DNA of 64,000 bases from Papilionanthe hookeriana x Papilionanthe teres. Its lineage: Eukaryota; Streptophyta; Magnoliopsida; Asparagales; Orchidaceae. The stretch spans positions 93,306,287-93,370,286 of the forward strand of contig CM040428.1 of assembly GCA_022702705.1 (NCBI GenBank), written 5' to 3'. Shown piece by piece: positions 24,929 through 38,170 of the stretch (its first letter is position 1; every line of letters starts with the position of its first letter). The position numbers and the translations under genes were made by a program. The notes beneath the pieces are model-generated. The model worked only from the letters and a program-made list of their open reading frames with translations. It had not been told where the DNA came from and made no database searches.

Positions 24929-25832
24929 GAGAAGAGAGGAAGTGACCAAGTGAGCGAGAAAGAGGAACAAAATAGAGAGTAAGAGACATAATGAGAAAAG
25001 GAGAGTAGGAGAGAAGAGAGATAGAGGGCAAGAGTAAAGAGAAAGAAAAGATAACTGAGGGAGAGCAAGAGTGAGAGAGAGAAATAGAGTAGAAGTAAGA
25101 GACATAGTAAGAAAGAAAGAGTGAGAAAGAAAGAGATAGAGGGCAAGAGTAACGAATTGAGTGAGAATGTGGGAGATAGAGGGGGAGAGCAAGAGATTAA
25201 AGACAGCGAGGGATTTTGAGAGGGAGAGAGAGCCTGAAAGATTTAAGAGGGAAAGAGAGGAAGCAAGAGAGGAAAAGATAGTGAGCAAGATGGAGATAGA
25301 GAGAGACGTTAATGGAATGAATGAGAAAGAGAGAAGGAGAGAGAGAGATGGAGATTTAGATAGAGTGGGAGGGTGAGAAGTGAGAGAGAGAAAGGATGAG
25401 GGAAGTGAGAGGGAAATAGTGAGAAGAGAAGGTGAGAGAAGACATAGGGAATGAGATAGAGCAATAGAAAAAATTATAGGGAGGGAGGGAGATTGAGTGA
25501 GTGAGTACAAGACCAAAGAGATAGGGACGAAGGGAGAAGGAGAGGGAAGTAGGGAATGATTCATATAGGGGTCGAGAGTAAGAGAATGAGTGAGAAGGAG
25601 ATAAGATAGAGGGGGATATGGTGTGAGAGAGGGATAAAGAGGGAGAGAGACTGACATAGAGAGAGTAGGAGGGAGGGTAGCGGGGAAGAGAATGAGAGAG
25701 CGAGCGATAGAATGGGAGAGGGAGGGTAAGATATAAATAAAGGTGAAAATGAGAGAAAAGTGGACAAGAGAGAGGGAATGAGAGAGCGATGGAGAAAATA
25801 AGTGGGAGGGAGGAAGATCGAGTGAGTGCAAA

Positions 25833-25875
<43 letters not shown>

Positions 25876-26347
25876 CATACGAGAAAAGGAAAAAGAGTTG
25901 GAAGGAGGGAGTGAAAGAGGAAGGGACAAAGGAGGAGAGAGATGTGTGAGAGAAAATTATAAATAATGAGATGGAGATAAGGGGGGAGGGTGAGATCTGA
26001 GAGCAACTGAGATAGAGGGACAAAGGGAGAATAAGAGAGAGAGTGGGGATAGATCTGAGAAAGAGTGAGTAAAGAGAAATAAATGAGGGTGGTTAAAGAT
26101 GAAGGAAGAAGAGAGAGATAAAGAGGGGACAAGAGCGAGAAAAATAACAAGAAAAAGAGATGAAATAGACAGTGTGAGAGAGAGCAAGTAAATGAGTGAG
26201 TATAGAGATTAAAGAGTAAGCGGGATGGGGAGAGGGAGAGAGGGTAAGGTAAAAATAGAGAGAGAAGAGAGACTCAGGGAAGATAGAACAAAAAAGTTAA
26301 TGAGGGTGTAGGTGTGAGAGTGAAGTTGAAGAGAGAGAGAGAGAGTG
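24929..26347 (+). repeat. Purine-strand satellite block 4
   Basis: A 1.4 kb GA block that is wholly inside segmental duplication A and homologous to 4627-6047. It includes a module A copy near 25945. No gene is supported. Confidence 0.9.
25835..25869. repeat. (GA)17 microsatellite
   Basis: An uninterrupted GA run of about 35 bases. The same locus in copy 1 (around 5555-5570) has a much shorter run, so this array expanded or contracted after the duplication. Confidence 0.85.
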
Positions 26348-26375
26348 GTTTAAGTTAGCCATCTCAGGATTTATA
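26348..26375. other. Complex filler at a GA-to-CT junction
   Basis: About 28 bases of mixed composition, including TAAGTTAGCCATCTCAGGAT, separate purine DNA from pyrimidine DNA. It marks both the right end of segmental duplication A copy 2 and a polarity switch. Most other switches in the window are nearly seamless, so this one looks like a true rearrangement breakpoint. Confidence 0.7.
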
Positions 26376-28060
26376 GTTACTCTCTCCCATACTATTGCCC
26401 TCTATCTCTCTTTTTCTTACTCTCTCCCTTTCTTAACCTTCTCTCACTCTATCTCTCACTCTCTCTTACTCTCGCTCTCTCCCTACTCTCTCTCTCTTTC
26501 AATCCTACTCTCAACCCTCTCTCTTTCTCTTTGCCTCTTCTCTCTCTCATTATTTAGAACCTTCACACACAAATCTCTTTCACTCTCCCCTCCCTCTTCT
26601 GCTCCCTCCCTCCCTCTCTCATTCTCTCTTCGTATATCTCACTCTTTTTACCTTACTATTCTTTTCACACTCTCCCACTTTCTTTATATATCTTTCACTC
26701 ACTCCCATGCTCACTCTCTTGCTCTTTATCTGTCACTTCTCTCCCACTTTCTCCCTCTCTTTGATCCCTTTCATCTCTTCCTCTATCTCTCACTTTCATC
26801 TAATTCTCAATGTTTCTCAATTTATCCTACATTTCTCTCCCATCCTGCCTCCCTCCCTTTCTCCTTATTTCACTTCTCACTCTTACATTATACCTCTATC
26901 TCTCTCTTTCCTCATGATTTACTCTCACCATGTCTGATTTTATCTCTCCCTTTCTCCCTATCTTTGTCTCTCTCTTCAATTTCACTATCACTCTTCCTCC
27001 CTCCCCATTCTCTCTTTCTCTCAAACACATACATTCTCAAACATCCTCAATCTCAATCTCTTTTTTTAGCTCTCTCTATCGATCTCTTTTGCTCTCTTTT
27101 GCCTCACTCTCCATTTCTTTCTGTCCATCTTATCTCTCTCCCCCTCTATCTCATGCTATATCTCTATCTCTCTCTATTTACCAATTTAACTATATATTCT
27201 CTCACTCTCTCTCAATTTAACTCTTAAGTACTATCATTTTCTAACACCACCTCTCCCTCGCTCCTCTTTCATTGTGGTCTACCTTTCAATCTTATTCTCT
27301 CTCAAACTCTCTCATTCTTTCTCTCCCTCCCTCTTTCTTACTTTTTCTTTCCTTACTCTCTCTCTCTCTCTCTTTTCTCTCTATTTTGTCTCTGTTAATT
27401 GGTCCGTCTCTCTATTTTGTCTCTTTTTATCAACCCCTTTCACTATTTCTCACACTCTTCACTCTCTCTCATATGCACTTGCACTTTCTTTTTCTCTCTT
27501 TCCCTCCCTCGCTCTCCCTCTCTCCATCACCTTATACCTCTGTTCCCCCTCTCTCTCACTCATTCTCCTTTTTAGCATCCATGTCACTTACTATATATTT
27601 TATTCCTTTTTCTTCTATGACTATTTCTCTCCCTCTATCTCCCACTCCTCTCTCTCTCTTTCTCTCCATCATTCACTCTCTTTGTCACTCAACCCTCTTC
27701 TCTATTTTTCATGCTCTCACTCAAATCCATTCCTTCTAATCTCTCTTTCTATCTCTTCCCCATCTTTCCTTCCTTCTCTTATGTGCACTTCTCTCAAACA
27801 CTCTCCTTTTCTATCAAGGTCACCCTCCCAATCTTTCTCCATCTCTCTTTATTTCTCTTTTTTCACTCTATCTTGCTCACTTGCTCTTAGTTTCACTCTT
27901 TAGGACTCCTTTATGTCATGTACTCTCTTTCAAGCACATTCTTTATATCCCTCTCGATCTATCCTTTTTTTACCCATTCTCTTCATTATTCCACCCTCTC
28001 TCTCTCACTCGCTTAGTTCACTATCTAACTCTCTCACCCTCTATCGCTCTCCCTTGTCTT
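26376..28060 (-). repeat. Pyrimidine-strand satellite block 5
   Basis: About 1.7 kb of CT-rich + strand, richer in T and A than block 3. A weak anchor C-like segment (TTTAGGACTCCTTTATGTCA) lies near 27899. It ends with a short inverted repeat across the switch: CTCTCCCT and AGGGAGAG, separated by 13 bases. No gene is supported. Confidence 0.88.
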
Positions 28061-29365
28061 TAGATAGAGGGAGAGAATAAGTGAGTGAAGAGAGAGAAGA
28101 GAGGGGGATAGAAGAAAAAGCAAGAGAGAAACATAGAGGGGCCGAAAGAGAGCAAAGAAATAAGAAAGATAAATGAAAGAGAGAGAGAGAGAGAGAAAGA
28201 GATAAGGTGAAGACAGGGATTAAATAGTGTGTGGTGGGGGAGAGAGAGTGTAAAGCAGTAATAGAGAGAGAAGAGAGACTCAAGGAAGATTGAGCAAAAG
28301 ATAGTGAGCGAGAGGCAGACAGAGGGAGATATAGGGGGAGATATGGAGGGAGAGAGGGGGAAGAGAATAATGAGCAAGAGAGTGAGTGAGGGAGTGAGAG
28401 AAAGATATATAAAGAAAGTGAGAGAGCGTGAAAGAAGATTAAGGTAAAGGGAGTGAGATATATGGAGAGAAGGAGAGAGGGAGGGAGAAAGTGAAAAAGG
28501 TAGGGGAGAGAGGTAGAGATGTGTGAGAGAAGGTGATAAATAATGAGAGAGAGAAGAGGAAAAGAGAGAAAGACGGAGAGAGAGAGGTGAGAGTGGGATA
28601 TAAAGAGTGAGAAGAAGGAAGAGGGAGAGTAAGAGAGAGTGTGAGAGAGCGAGAGAAAGAGAGAGAATAAAGTACAACATAAGAGAGAGCAAAAGATCAA
28701 GAAAGAGATATAGAATCGAGAAAAATAAATAAATAGAGAGATAGAGGGAGGTCATGAGAAAGATTGAAGAGAGAGAGGGAGCAAGAGTGTGAGAGAGTGT
28801 GAGATTGAGAGAGACAGGGTGAGCAAAATAATGGATAACAAATAATGTGAGAGAGGAGACAGGGAGGGAGAGAATAGTGAGAAAATAGGCAGCAACATTT
28901 TAGAGAGTAAGGGAGAGGGAGATAACTAAGAGTGAGAAAGTGAGACGAAGGGAGTGGGCTAAGTTTAGAGAGAGGGGGGAGAAAAAGAATGAGTGAGAGA
29001 GTGAGAGAGTAATTGGGAAAGAAGTGAGCGAGAGAAGAGGGATTTGAAAATAGAGAGATTAAGTGAGGGGTAGAGAGACCAAGAGAGAGTGAGAGACAGA
29101 GAAAAGAGGGTGAGGAAGAGAGCAGTAAAAGTGAGAGTGAAATTAGATTAAGAAAGGAAAGAAAAGGAAGAGAGAAGAGATGTTGAGAGAAAAGAGAGAA
29201 TGTGAGAGGGAGTGAAAGAAAATATGAAAGTAGGAAAGTGAAAGTAAGATAGAATGAATGAGAGAGGGAGTGAGAAGAGAGGCTGTGGAAGATCAAGTAA
29301 CAGTATGTTAGTGAAAAGTAAAGAAAGGGGAAGAACAAGAGAATGGTGAGAGAGTGGGAGTAAGA

Positions 29366-29401
29366 GAGAGGGAGACAGAGAGGGAGACAGAGAGGGAGAT
29401 A
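29366..29401. repeat. 12 bp minisatellite, about three units
   Basis: Three units of GAGGGAGACAGA, the last diverged to GATA. It is short and perfect in its first two units. Confidence 0.75.
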
Positions 29402-29680
29402 GGGAGGGAAAAATGAAACCTAGAGAGGGCACAAATGAGGGAGTGAGAATGATATAGAGAGAGAGTGATAGCTATAAAGTGTAGAATAGTTAGAGAGTGA
29501 AAGAGATCTAGAGAGAAATAGGAAAGGAGAGTGATAGAGAGAAGAGGATATAAGAAAGGGAAAGAGAGAGGGACAAGAGAAAAAAGATATTAGGAATGTG
29601 AGAAGGCGGAGTGTGAGCGAGGGAGGGGGAGAGAAGAGAGATAGTGAGTAAGAGAGATTTATTGATAGAAAGGGAAGAGT

Positions 29681-29730
29681 GTGAACAAGAGTAAGGAAAA
29701 GAGAGTGAAAACAAGAGTAAGGAAAAGAGA
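29681..29730. repeat. Tandem pair of about 25 bp
   Basis: Two units read GTGAACAAGAGTAAGGAAAA and GTGAAAACAAGAGTAAGGAA, each ending with AGAGA. Single diverged copies of the same unit occur near 30453, 38435 and 60275, so this is a local doubling of a dispersed motif. Confidence 0.75.
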
Positions 29731-30939
29731 GTGAGGAAGAGATGGATAGAGAATTGAGAGAGAGAAGTGTAAGAGAAGGTGACAAATAATGATTGACCAG
29801 AGAGAGGGATTGAGAGAGATAAAAGTTGGAGAAGAGGAGAGAGGGTGTGTGTGGGGGATAAGGGAGAGGAAGATTGAGCAAAGAGAGACATTATGTGTGT
29901 GTGAGAGAGGAAGAGTGAGTGAGGAAAAAACATAAGAGAAAGTGTTAGAGAAGTATGAGCTAGAGAGATAGAAAGAGAGAGCGAGGGAAGGATCCAGAGA
30001 TATATATAGATAGACAGGGAGAGAGTGAGAAAATGAGTATGGAAAAGGAAGTGAGAGATAGAGTAGACTGAGAGAGGGAGGGAGAGTGGGAGAGACAAAT
30101 AGAGAAAGAAGTGTGCGAGAATGTGAGAAAAAATGAGGGAGATAAATGTTGGAAAGCATGAGAGAGCGTGCGTGTGAAAGATAGGGGGAGAGGCTAGAGG
30201 GTGAGGGAAGGAGTGTGGAGCTTAAGTGGGTGAGAGAATGAGAGAGAGTGTGAGAGTGTATGAGTGTGTGAAAGCTCGAGGGAGAGTTTGAGAGAGATAA
30301 ATTTTGATGGTTAAGCTAAACAAGGGAGTCCTAGAGAAGAGAGAGAGAGAGTGTGAGCGAGGGAGGGAGGAAGAGAAAAGAGATAATGAGCAAGAGAATG
30401 AAAAGAGAGTTAGGGAGGGATTGGGAGTGGTATATTGATAGAGAGGGAGAAAGTGAGAACAAGAGTAAGGAAAAGAGAGTGAGAGATAGAGGAGACATAG
30501 AGAGGGAGGGTGAGAGGGAGAGAGAAAGATAGAGAGAGAAGTGTGAGAATGTCAGGAACAACGGAGAATAAGAGAGAGGGTGTAGGTGGGGGATAGGGGA
30601 GAAAAAGATTAAGCAAAGAGAGAGATTGTGTGTGTATGAGGTAGGGATCGAGATGAAAGAGAGATGTATGAGTGAAATAAGAAATAATGAGAGGGATTTG
30701 ATGGGAGAGAGCAAAATGTGAGAGCAATTGAGAGAGAGAGTGTGTCAGGGAGTGAGAGTGAGTGAGAAAGAGAGAGAGAGAAAGTGTGAGTAAAGACGGA
30801 GAAGAGATGGAGCCAGGAGAGAGGAAGGAGAGAGAGAAATTGAGAGAAAAAAGAGTATGAAGAGAGTGGGAGTGAGGGAGAGAGAGTAAGAGTGAAATTC
30901 GAGAGAGGGAGGGAATGAGAAGGAGAGAGAGTGTGTGTG

Positions 30940-32470
30940 TGTGAGGGTTTGAACAAAAGAGAGGAAGAGAAAATATGGATAGAGAGGGACAACCAAGAAG
31001 GGAAAGTGGGAGTGAGTCTGACAAAGAGAGATAAAACGAGTGAGGGAGCGAGGAGGGGAGAGAGTGACAAAGGGAGAGAAATAGAGAGAATAAAGAGGGA
31101 GGAAAGAGAGGGCAAGAGAAAAGAAGTTAGAGAGACAAAGAGAGCATAAAAAGGAGGAAGGAAGGGAGGGTATGAAAGTAATAAACAATGAGAGAGAAGA
31201 TGGAAGAAGAGAGAGAAGAGAGAGAATGAGAGGAAGGGAGGGAGTTAGATTGATGGATATAGAAGATAAAGAGTGAATAAAGAAAGAGAACAGAGAGTAA
31301 GAGAGAGCTAGAGAGCTAGAGAAAGAAGCATAATAGAGAGTGAGACATAGTGAGAAAGGGAGGAAGCAGGAAAGAGAGAAATAGAGGGAAAGAAAGAGAA
31401 AGGGGAGATAGATGGAGAGCGTTAGAGAGACCGAATAGAGAGAGGGAGTGAGAGAGGGGAGAGAAAGAAAGATTTAAGAGAGATAGGAAGTGAGAGAAAA
31501 AGATAGCAAGATTGAGATAGGGAGGGAGATTAAGAGAATGAGTGAGAAGGAAAGGAGAGAAGGAGATGGAGAGGGAGAGAGATTGGTATAGAGATGAGGT
31601 TGGAGGGGGAGAATAAGGGAGAAAGAAAGAGGGAGAGTGAGAGAATGGGAGCGGAAGAGTGACAGAGAAGTAGAGAAAGAAAAGTGAGAGACGAGGGCAA
31701 GAGAGAGGGAATGAGAGAGAGTGATAAAGAAAATCAGAGGAAGGGAGAGGGAGTCTTTGATTGAGTGCAATAGGAGCAAGAGTGAAGAGTAAAGTAGGGA
31801 GAGAGCGAGAAAGAGATGGATGTAGGGATTGATGAGGGAGGGATCAAGGAGGAAAGAGATATCCATGAGATAAAATAAGAAACAATGAGATGGATATGAC
31901 AGGAGAGAGCAATATGTGAGAGAAACTGTAAGTGGGTGTGTTTGGGAGGGAGAGTGTGAGGGAGTGAGATAGAGGGATAGATGGAGTGAGTAAAGAGAGA
32001 TGAGAGTGTGATAGGAGAAAGAGCAAGAGTGAGAGATAGAGAGGGAGCGAAGGGGAGCATGAAAATAATAAAGAGAGATGAAATAGAGAGAGCAAAAGAA
32101 AGAGTGAAGCCAGAGATTGAAGAGTGAGTGGAAGGGAGAGATAGAGAGAGGGTGAGATAGAAATATAAAAAGAAGAGAGACTAAAGGAAGGGAGGATGAG
32201 AGAGGGAGATATAAAGGGTATATAGAGATAGCAAGAGGGCGAGAGGGTAATAGAGAGAGACTGAATTAATGAAAGAAGGAGAGAGAGAGTGACAAAAAGA
32301 GTGAGAGATGGCTGGAGAGAAAGAGTAAGTAAAGTGATAAGAGAGTGAGAGCAAGGGTACGTGTGTGTGAGAGAGAAAGAGAGAAAAAAAGTAAAAAAGC
32401 ATAAATAGAGAAAAGAATGAGGGAGGAGTGAAAAAGAGAGGGACAAAGGAAGGGAGTGCATGGATTGAAG
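30940..32470. repeat. Segmental duplication B, copy 1
   Basis: It matches 38860-40440 in the same orientation. Shared landmarks are GGACAACCAAGAAGGGAAAG (one base different in the partner), GAGTTAGATTGATGGATATA, AGAAGCATAATAGAGAGTGA, AGATAGATGGAGAGCGTTA, AGGGAGATATAAAGGGTATA and AAAGCATAAATAGAGAAAAG. The offset is about 7950. Weaker similarity may continue on both sides (from about 30330 and to about 32700). Confidence 0.82.
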
Positions 32471-35400
32471 AGAGTGAGAATGAGAGAGGGAGAAAAAAAT
32501 AGAGATAAAGTGAGAGAGAGCTGGAGAGATGAGTAGAGATGAATCTTACTGGGAGAGAAAGTGGGTGAACTAGAAGAGAGTGAGAGGGAGAGAGGGGGAG
32601 AGTGCGCGAGACAGAGAAATAAGAGTGAGGAAGGGAGAGAGTGAGAGGTAGGGAATGAAACATGAAAATTTGGAGAGAGGGAGAGAGAGATTGAGTGGAG
32701 AGCAAGGAGAGAGAGTAATAGAAGAGGGAGTAAGAGATAGAGTGAACATGGAGTGAGAAAGATAGAGAAAATGAGGGTGTAAGACTGAGAGTGAAGCCCA
32801 AGAGAGAGGAAGAGAAGCTAGAAAGGGAGAGAGTGCGAGAGAGAACAGAGAAAAAAGAGTAAGGAAAGAGTGAGTGGGAGAGAGGGAAAGAGCGAGAGAG
32901 CGATAAAGGCATTAAGAGAGAGGGAGATAAGGAGAGTAGGAGAGAGAGAGGGATGAAGGGAGTGAAAGCGGGAGGGAGAGTGAGAGAGACTCGGTGAGGG
33001 AGCAAGAGAGAGAGGGAGAGAGAAAGGGTGAGAGAGAGCAATAGAGAAAGAGAGAAGAGATTGAGAGTAAGAGTGAGTAAAATTAAAGAGAGTAAGGGAG
33101 CCATGAAAGGAGAGAGACAAAAAGAGAAAGACACAGAGAAGGAATAGAGAGTGGGATAAGGGAGGAAATGAGAGAGAAATAGAGACCAAAATAAGGGAGG
33201 GAGGAGAAGTAATAAACAATAAGTAGAGGAGTAGGTAAGAAATCAAAGAGATAGAGAAATGAGGAAGCTAGAGAGAGATTGAGTGATGGATATTAAGAGA
33301 AAAAGAGAGAGAAAAGAGAGGAAGAGAGAACAATGAGCGAGAGAGAGAGAGAAACATGATGGAGAGTGGGAAACATAGTGAGAAAGAAAGAGAGGGAGAA
33401 AGAGAGAGATAGAGGTAAAAGTAAAGAGAATGAGAAGATAGAAAGAGATAGCAAGAAAGTGAGACAAAGAAAAAGAATAGAGAGTGAGAGACATTGTAAG
33501 AAAGGGTAAGAATAAGGGTGAGAGTGAGAAAGGGGGAGTTAGAGGGAAAGTGTAAGGGAGAATGGGAGAATTGGGGAGATAGAGGGATAGAGAGATTGAA
33601 GAGAGTGAGTGATAAAGAGCATGAAAGATATAAGAGGGAGAGAGGGGACGCAAGAGAAGAAACAATATTGAGCAAGATGGAGATAAGGAGCAAGAGGACC
33701 GTGCATGGAGAGGGGGAGAGAGAGAGAGAGATTGAGATAAAGAGAGTGGGGAGGGTGAGAAGTGGAATGGAGAGGGAGAGAAAGGATGAGGGAGTGAGAG
33801 ATATAGAGAGAAGAGGGGTAAAAAGAAAGAAATAGAGAGAGTGAGAGAGAGCATGGTAAAAATAAGAAGATAGAGAGATTGAAGGAAGCTGTGAGAGAGA
33901 ATAGAGAGAAGAGAGAAGAGAGAAAAAGAGAGGAATGGGAGAGAGTGATGGAGAACAGCGAGAGGGAAGGAGGGAGATCGATTAAGTGCAAGAGGAGAGA
34001 GAGAAGAGAGATAGGAAAGAGAGCAAGAGAGGGAAGGAGGGATGGATTGAGATAGAAAAGGAGAGTAAGAGAATGAGTTAAATGCAAAGGAAGGAGCTGG
34101 AGAGGGGGTAAGGGAGAGAGAGGGAGAGATCGAGATAAAGAACGTGGGAGGGAGGGTAGTAGTAGGAGAGAATGAGAGAATAGATGAGAGAGAGGGAGAG
34201 AAAGGGAGAGGGAGAGTGAGAGAGAACAGAGAAAAGGGAAGAGAGAAGAGAAAGAGAGGGATGAGAGAGAGCGACAGAATGCAGAGGGAGAGAGAGAGAG
34301 AGTGAACAAGTGTGTGAAGAGGAGAGAGTAAGGAAGGAGGCAGAGATGGAGGGATGGATTGAAAGAGGGAGGTATCGAGGAGGAATGAGAGATGTATAAG
34401 AGAAAAAAGAAATAATGATATGGGTATGATGAGAGAGAGCAAGATGCGAGAGTAATCGAGGAGATAAGAGCTAAGGAAGGGGAGTGTAAAAGAGAGTGAT
34501 AGATAAAGAGGGAGGGAAAGAGGAGTAAAGAGATGGAAGAGAGAGAGATAGAAGAAAGAGAAAAAGAGAGGAAGAAATAGTGTCTGAATGAGTGAGTGCA
34601 AGAGGAGAGAGAGAAAGAGAGGGAGGGATGAAGTGGAAGAGGGAGGGATTGAGAAGGAATGAGAAGTGTATGAGAGAAAATAATAAATAATGATATGGGT
34701 ATGACGAGATAGAGCAAGATAAGAGAGCAATTAAGAGATACTGTGTAAAGGAGGGAGTGTGAGAGAGAGTGTGATAGAGGGAGAGAAAGAGTGAGTAAAG
34801 AGAGGGAGATAGAAGAAATAGAATGAGAGAGAAAGGGAGGGGGCCAAAGTAGACAAATAACAAGAGAGATGAAATAGAGAGCGAGAGAGAGAGAGATGAA
34901 TTTAAGACAGATCGGGAAGAAAGTGATGAAGGAGTGAAAGAGAGGGGGTGTAAGGCAAAATCGAGAGAGAAGAGAGACTCGAGGGAGGCTAGAGCAAAAG
35001 ATAGTGAGTAAAAGGTAGATAAATGTAGATATCGAGGGAAATATGGAGAGAGATGGAGGGAGAAAAGGCATGGCGAGAGATTGAATTAATGAAATAGTGA
35101 GAGAGGGAGGGAGGAAGAGAGTGAGAGATGGTTGGAGAGAAAGACTTTGTAAAGTGATAAGAGAGTGATAAACAAGAGCAAGAGAGTTTGTCAAAGAGAG
35201 CAAGAACAGGCAATAGAGAAAGAAAAAGTGATAAATCATAAATAAAGAAAAGACCTAGTGAGGAAGAGAGATGGACGGAGGGCGCGAGAGGGATGAAAGA
35301 GGGAGGGAGAGAGAGAAAGAGAATGAAGGAAAATAAGGGAGGGAAGAGTGAGAGAGATGGAGAGAGAGGGTACAAAATTACATTTAGTGGGAGAGAAAGA

Positions 35401-38121
35401 AGGGAAAGAGAGAAAATGGAGCAAGAGAGAGCCTTAGAGTGAGATAAAGAAACATAATAGAGTGTGAAATATAGTGTGGGTAAGTGCAGTGAGTGAGAAA
35501 GAGAATGACAAGAGTATGGGAAAGAGTGAGAGGGGGAGATAGAGGGAGAGAGTGACAAAGATTGAAGAGAGAGAGGGAGTGAGAAAGAGAGAGAGAAAAG
35601 GATTTGTAAGATAGAAATTGAGAGAAGAAGAGAACGAAAAAGATAGTGAGCAATATTAAAATAAGGAGGGAGATTAAGAGAATGCATCAGAAGGAAAAGA
35701 GAGGGAGATGGAGAGGGAGAGAGGGAGATGGAGGGAGGGAGATCAGAGGTGGGCGTGGGGAGGAGGGGTGTGAGTAGAAGGGAGAAATGAGAGAGAGAGA
35801 GAAGGGGAGAGGAAGAGTGAGAGAGAACAGAGAAAAGAGAAAGTAAGAGAGGGAGCAAGGGGAGAGGGAATGAGAGAGAACAATAGAGAAAATGAGAGTG
35901 AGGTAGGAGTGACTTAGTGAGTACAATGAAGTGAGAGAGAGGAGTAAGGTGAGTAAAGAGAGAGAAATTAAAGGACAGAGAAAGGACAAGAGAGAGATCA
36001 AGAATCAATAAAGAGAGATGAAATAGAGATAGAAAAAGAGTAAACAAGGGATTAAAGTGTGAGTGGGAGGGAGAGAAGGAGAGTGGGTTAGATAGAAAAT
36101 AAGAGAGAAAAGAGACTGAGGGAAGATAAAGAGTAGAGTGCGAGGTAGAGAGGGAGATTTAGAGGGGATATGGATATAACGCAGAGAGTAAGTGGTGATA
36201 GAGTGAGAGACTATAATAATGAAAGAGGGAGAGATGGAGAGAGAGGGAGGGAGGAAAAGAGGAGATGGTTGGAGAGAATAGAGTAAAGTGATAAGAGAGT
36301 GTTAAAGGAGAACAAGAGTTGTTTCAGGTATTTGAGTGAAAGAGAGAAAAATGAGGGAAGAAAAAGTGATAAGGCATAAATAGAGAAAAGTGTGGGAGAG
36401 GAGGAGAGTGAGAAAGATAGAGATAGACAAAGGAAGTGATCGACCTTGAAGAGAGCGAGAGTGAGAGAGGAAGAGAGGGTGAGAGAGAAGAGTGACTGAT
36501 GGAAGATATAGAGATAAAGTGAAAGGGAGGAGCAATGGGATGGAGAATGAGATTTAGTTGGAGAGAGAGGGGGATGAGTTGGAAGTGAGAGAGATGTAGA
36601 GAGGGAGAGAGGGAGAGAGAGAGGGTGAGAGAGCGAGAGAGGGTGAGAGAGTGGGAGGGAAGGAAGCAAGAGAGAGGGAAGAGAGGGAGGAAAGATTAAT
36701 AGGAGAGAGGAGAGCGAGCAATCAAAGAGAGAGTGAACATGAAGCGAGAAAAAGAGCGAGTAGAAGTGAGAGTTAAACTAAAGATAGAGGAAGAGGGGCG
36801 AGAAAGGGAGAAAGTGTGAGAGAGAAATAGTGTAGATGGGAGAGTGGGAGGGAAGAGAGATTTTAAAAAAGGGAGAGAATGAGCGAGTGAGGGGGGGCAA
36901 GAGTGAGGCAGATAAGGAGAGCAAGAGAAAGCAAGGGTGAAGGTAGTGAAAGATGGAGGGAGACGAGAGAAAGGCAGGGAGGGATAAAGGGAGCGTTAAA
37001 AGAGAGATAGAAGAGAGAGTGAATCAGAGATAAAATGAGATGGAATAGAGAGGAGAGAGATAGAAAGAGTGAGTGAGAAAGTAAGATTAAAGGAGCTGGT
37101 GAGAGGATTAAAGAGAGTTCAAGGAAGAGAAAGGAAAAGAGAGTGTGCGGGTGAGATGTAGAGACTAAGGGAAGATCGAGTAAGGGTACGTGGTATAAAG
37201 AGCGGGGAACAAGAGAATGATAAGAGTGAAAGGGAGAGGAATTTGGACAGGGATAAAGGTAGGAAGAGGGAGGGAGGGAAAGAGAGAGAGAGAATGAGAG
37301 AGGTTGGGATGGAATCAGGTGAGTAAGAAAGGAGAGAGAGTGCAGAATAGAGTGAGAGAAAAGTAAGAGGAAAAAGAGAAGATAGAACAATAAAAAGAGA
37401 GTGTAAAAGAGATAGGGATTAAGGAGCGAAAGAGGTATGGAGAGCGAGAGAGAGGAAGTGAGGGATAATGGGAGGGTCAAAAGTGAGAGACAAAAGAGAT
37501 ATTGAGAGGGAGAGATAAAGAGGGCTAAAATAGAGCTGGGTAGAAATATGGAGGCCGTGAGGGAGAATGGTAGATAGGTGAAGTGAGAGCGTTCAACAGA
37601 GAGTAGGAAAGAGAAAGTGAGAGAGAGAGTGAGAAGAGATGCTGTGAAGATCAAGTAAGAGTGAGTCGGTGAGGTGGTGTGAGCACAAGAGGATATTAGT
37701 GAGTGAGAGAGGGAGCAAGAGAGAGGGAGACAAAGACAGAGATAAGCAAGGATGAGGGGGAAGGACAAAGGAGAGAAGATAGAACGAGAGTGGTAGGTTG
37801 AAAGCAAGAGAAAGGAGACATGGAGTGAAGGTAGAATGAGAGAAAGTGTAAGGGAGGAAAGAGAGCAACAAAGGAGAGTGTAAAAAAAGAGAGTATAAGA
37901 TAGAAAAAGAGAACATATGTTGAGAAAGAGAAAGAGAGGGAGAGAATAAGAGAAGAGGATAGAGAGTGAAGGGAGAAAGATGGAGCAGGGAAAAGAGAGA
38001 AGAGAGTGAGCGAGAATGAACACGATAGTAAGGGAGAGTGAGATATAGAGTAAGAAATGTGGAGCTAAGGAGGGTGAGAGCGAGAGTGATTAGATGGAGA
38101 GTGATTAAGAGAGAGAGAGAG

Positions 38122-38170
38122 ATTGATGGAGAGAAGATTGAGCTACATACGAGAGACCTAGAGAGGGCAA
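38122..38170 (+). repeat. Anchor module C, direct copy
   Basis: It contains GATTGAGCTACATACGAGAG then ACCTAGAGAGGGCAA. This is the purine-strand form of the module found inverted at 1201-1250. Confidence 0.7.

Larger units (their letters stand above)
20932..26349. repeat. Segmental duplication A, copy 2
   Basis: The partner of 1-6047, same orientation. Its right end is sharp: both copies read GAGAGTGGT, then copy 1 continues as purine satellite while copy 2 passes into a short complex filler and switches to CT. Copy 2 has about 90 extra bases around 21140-21230 and lacks the 112 bp tandem pair. Confidence 0.88.

Noticed and set aside
33539..35239. Minus-strand open frame of 566 codons, and similar Ser/Leu/Phe-rich frames throughout the satellite
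   Set aside because: The sequence is low-complexity C/T, overlapping frames are open at the same time, and no domain, start context or codon structure is visible. I treat them as compositional.
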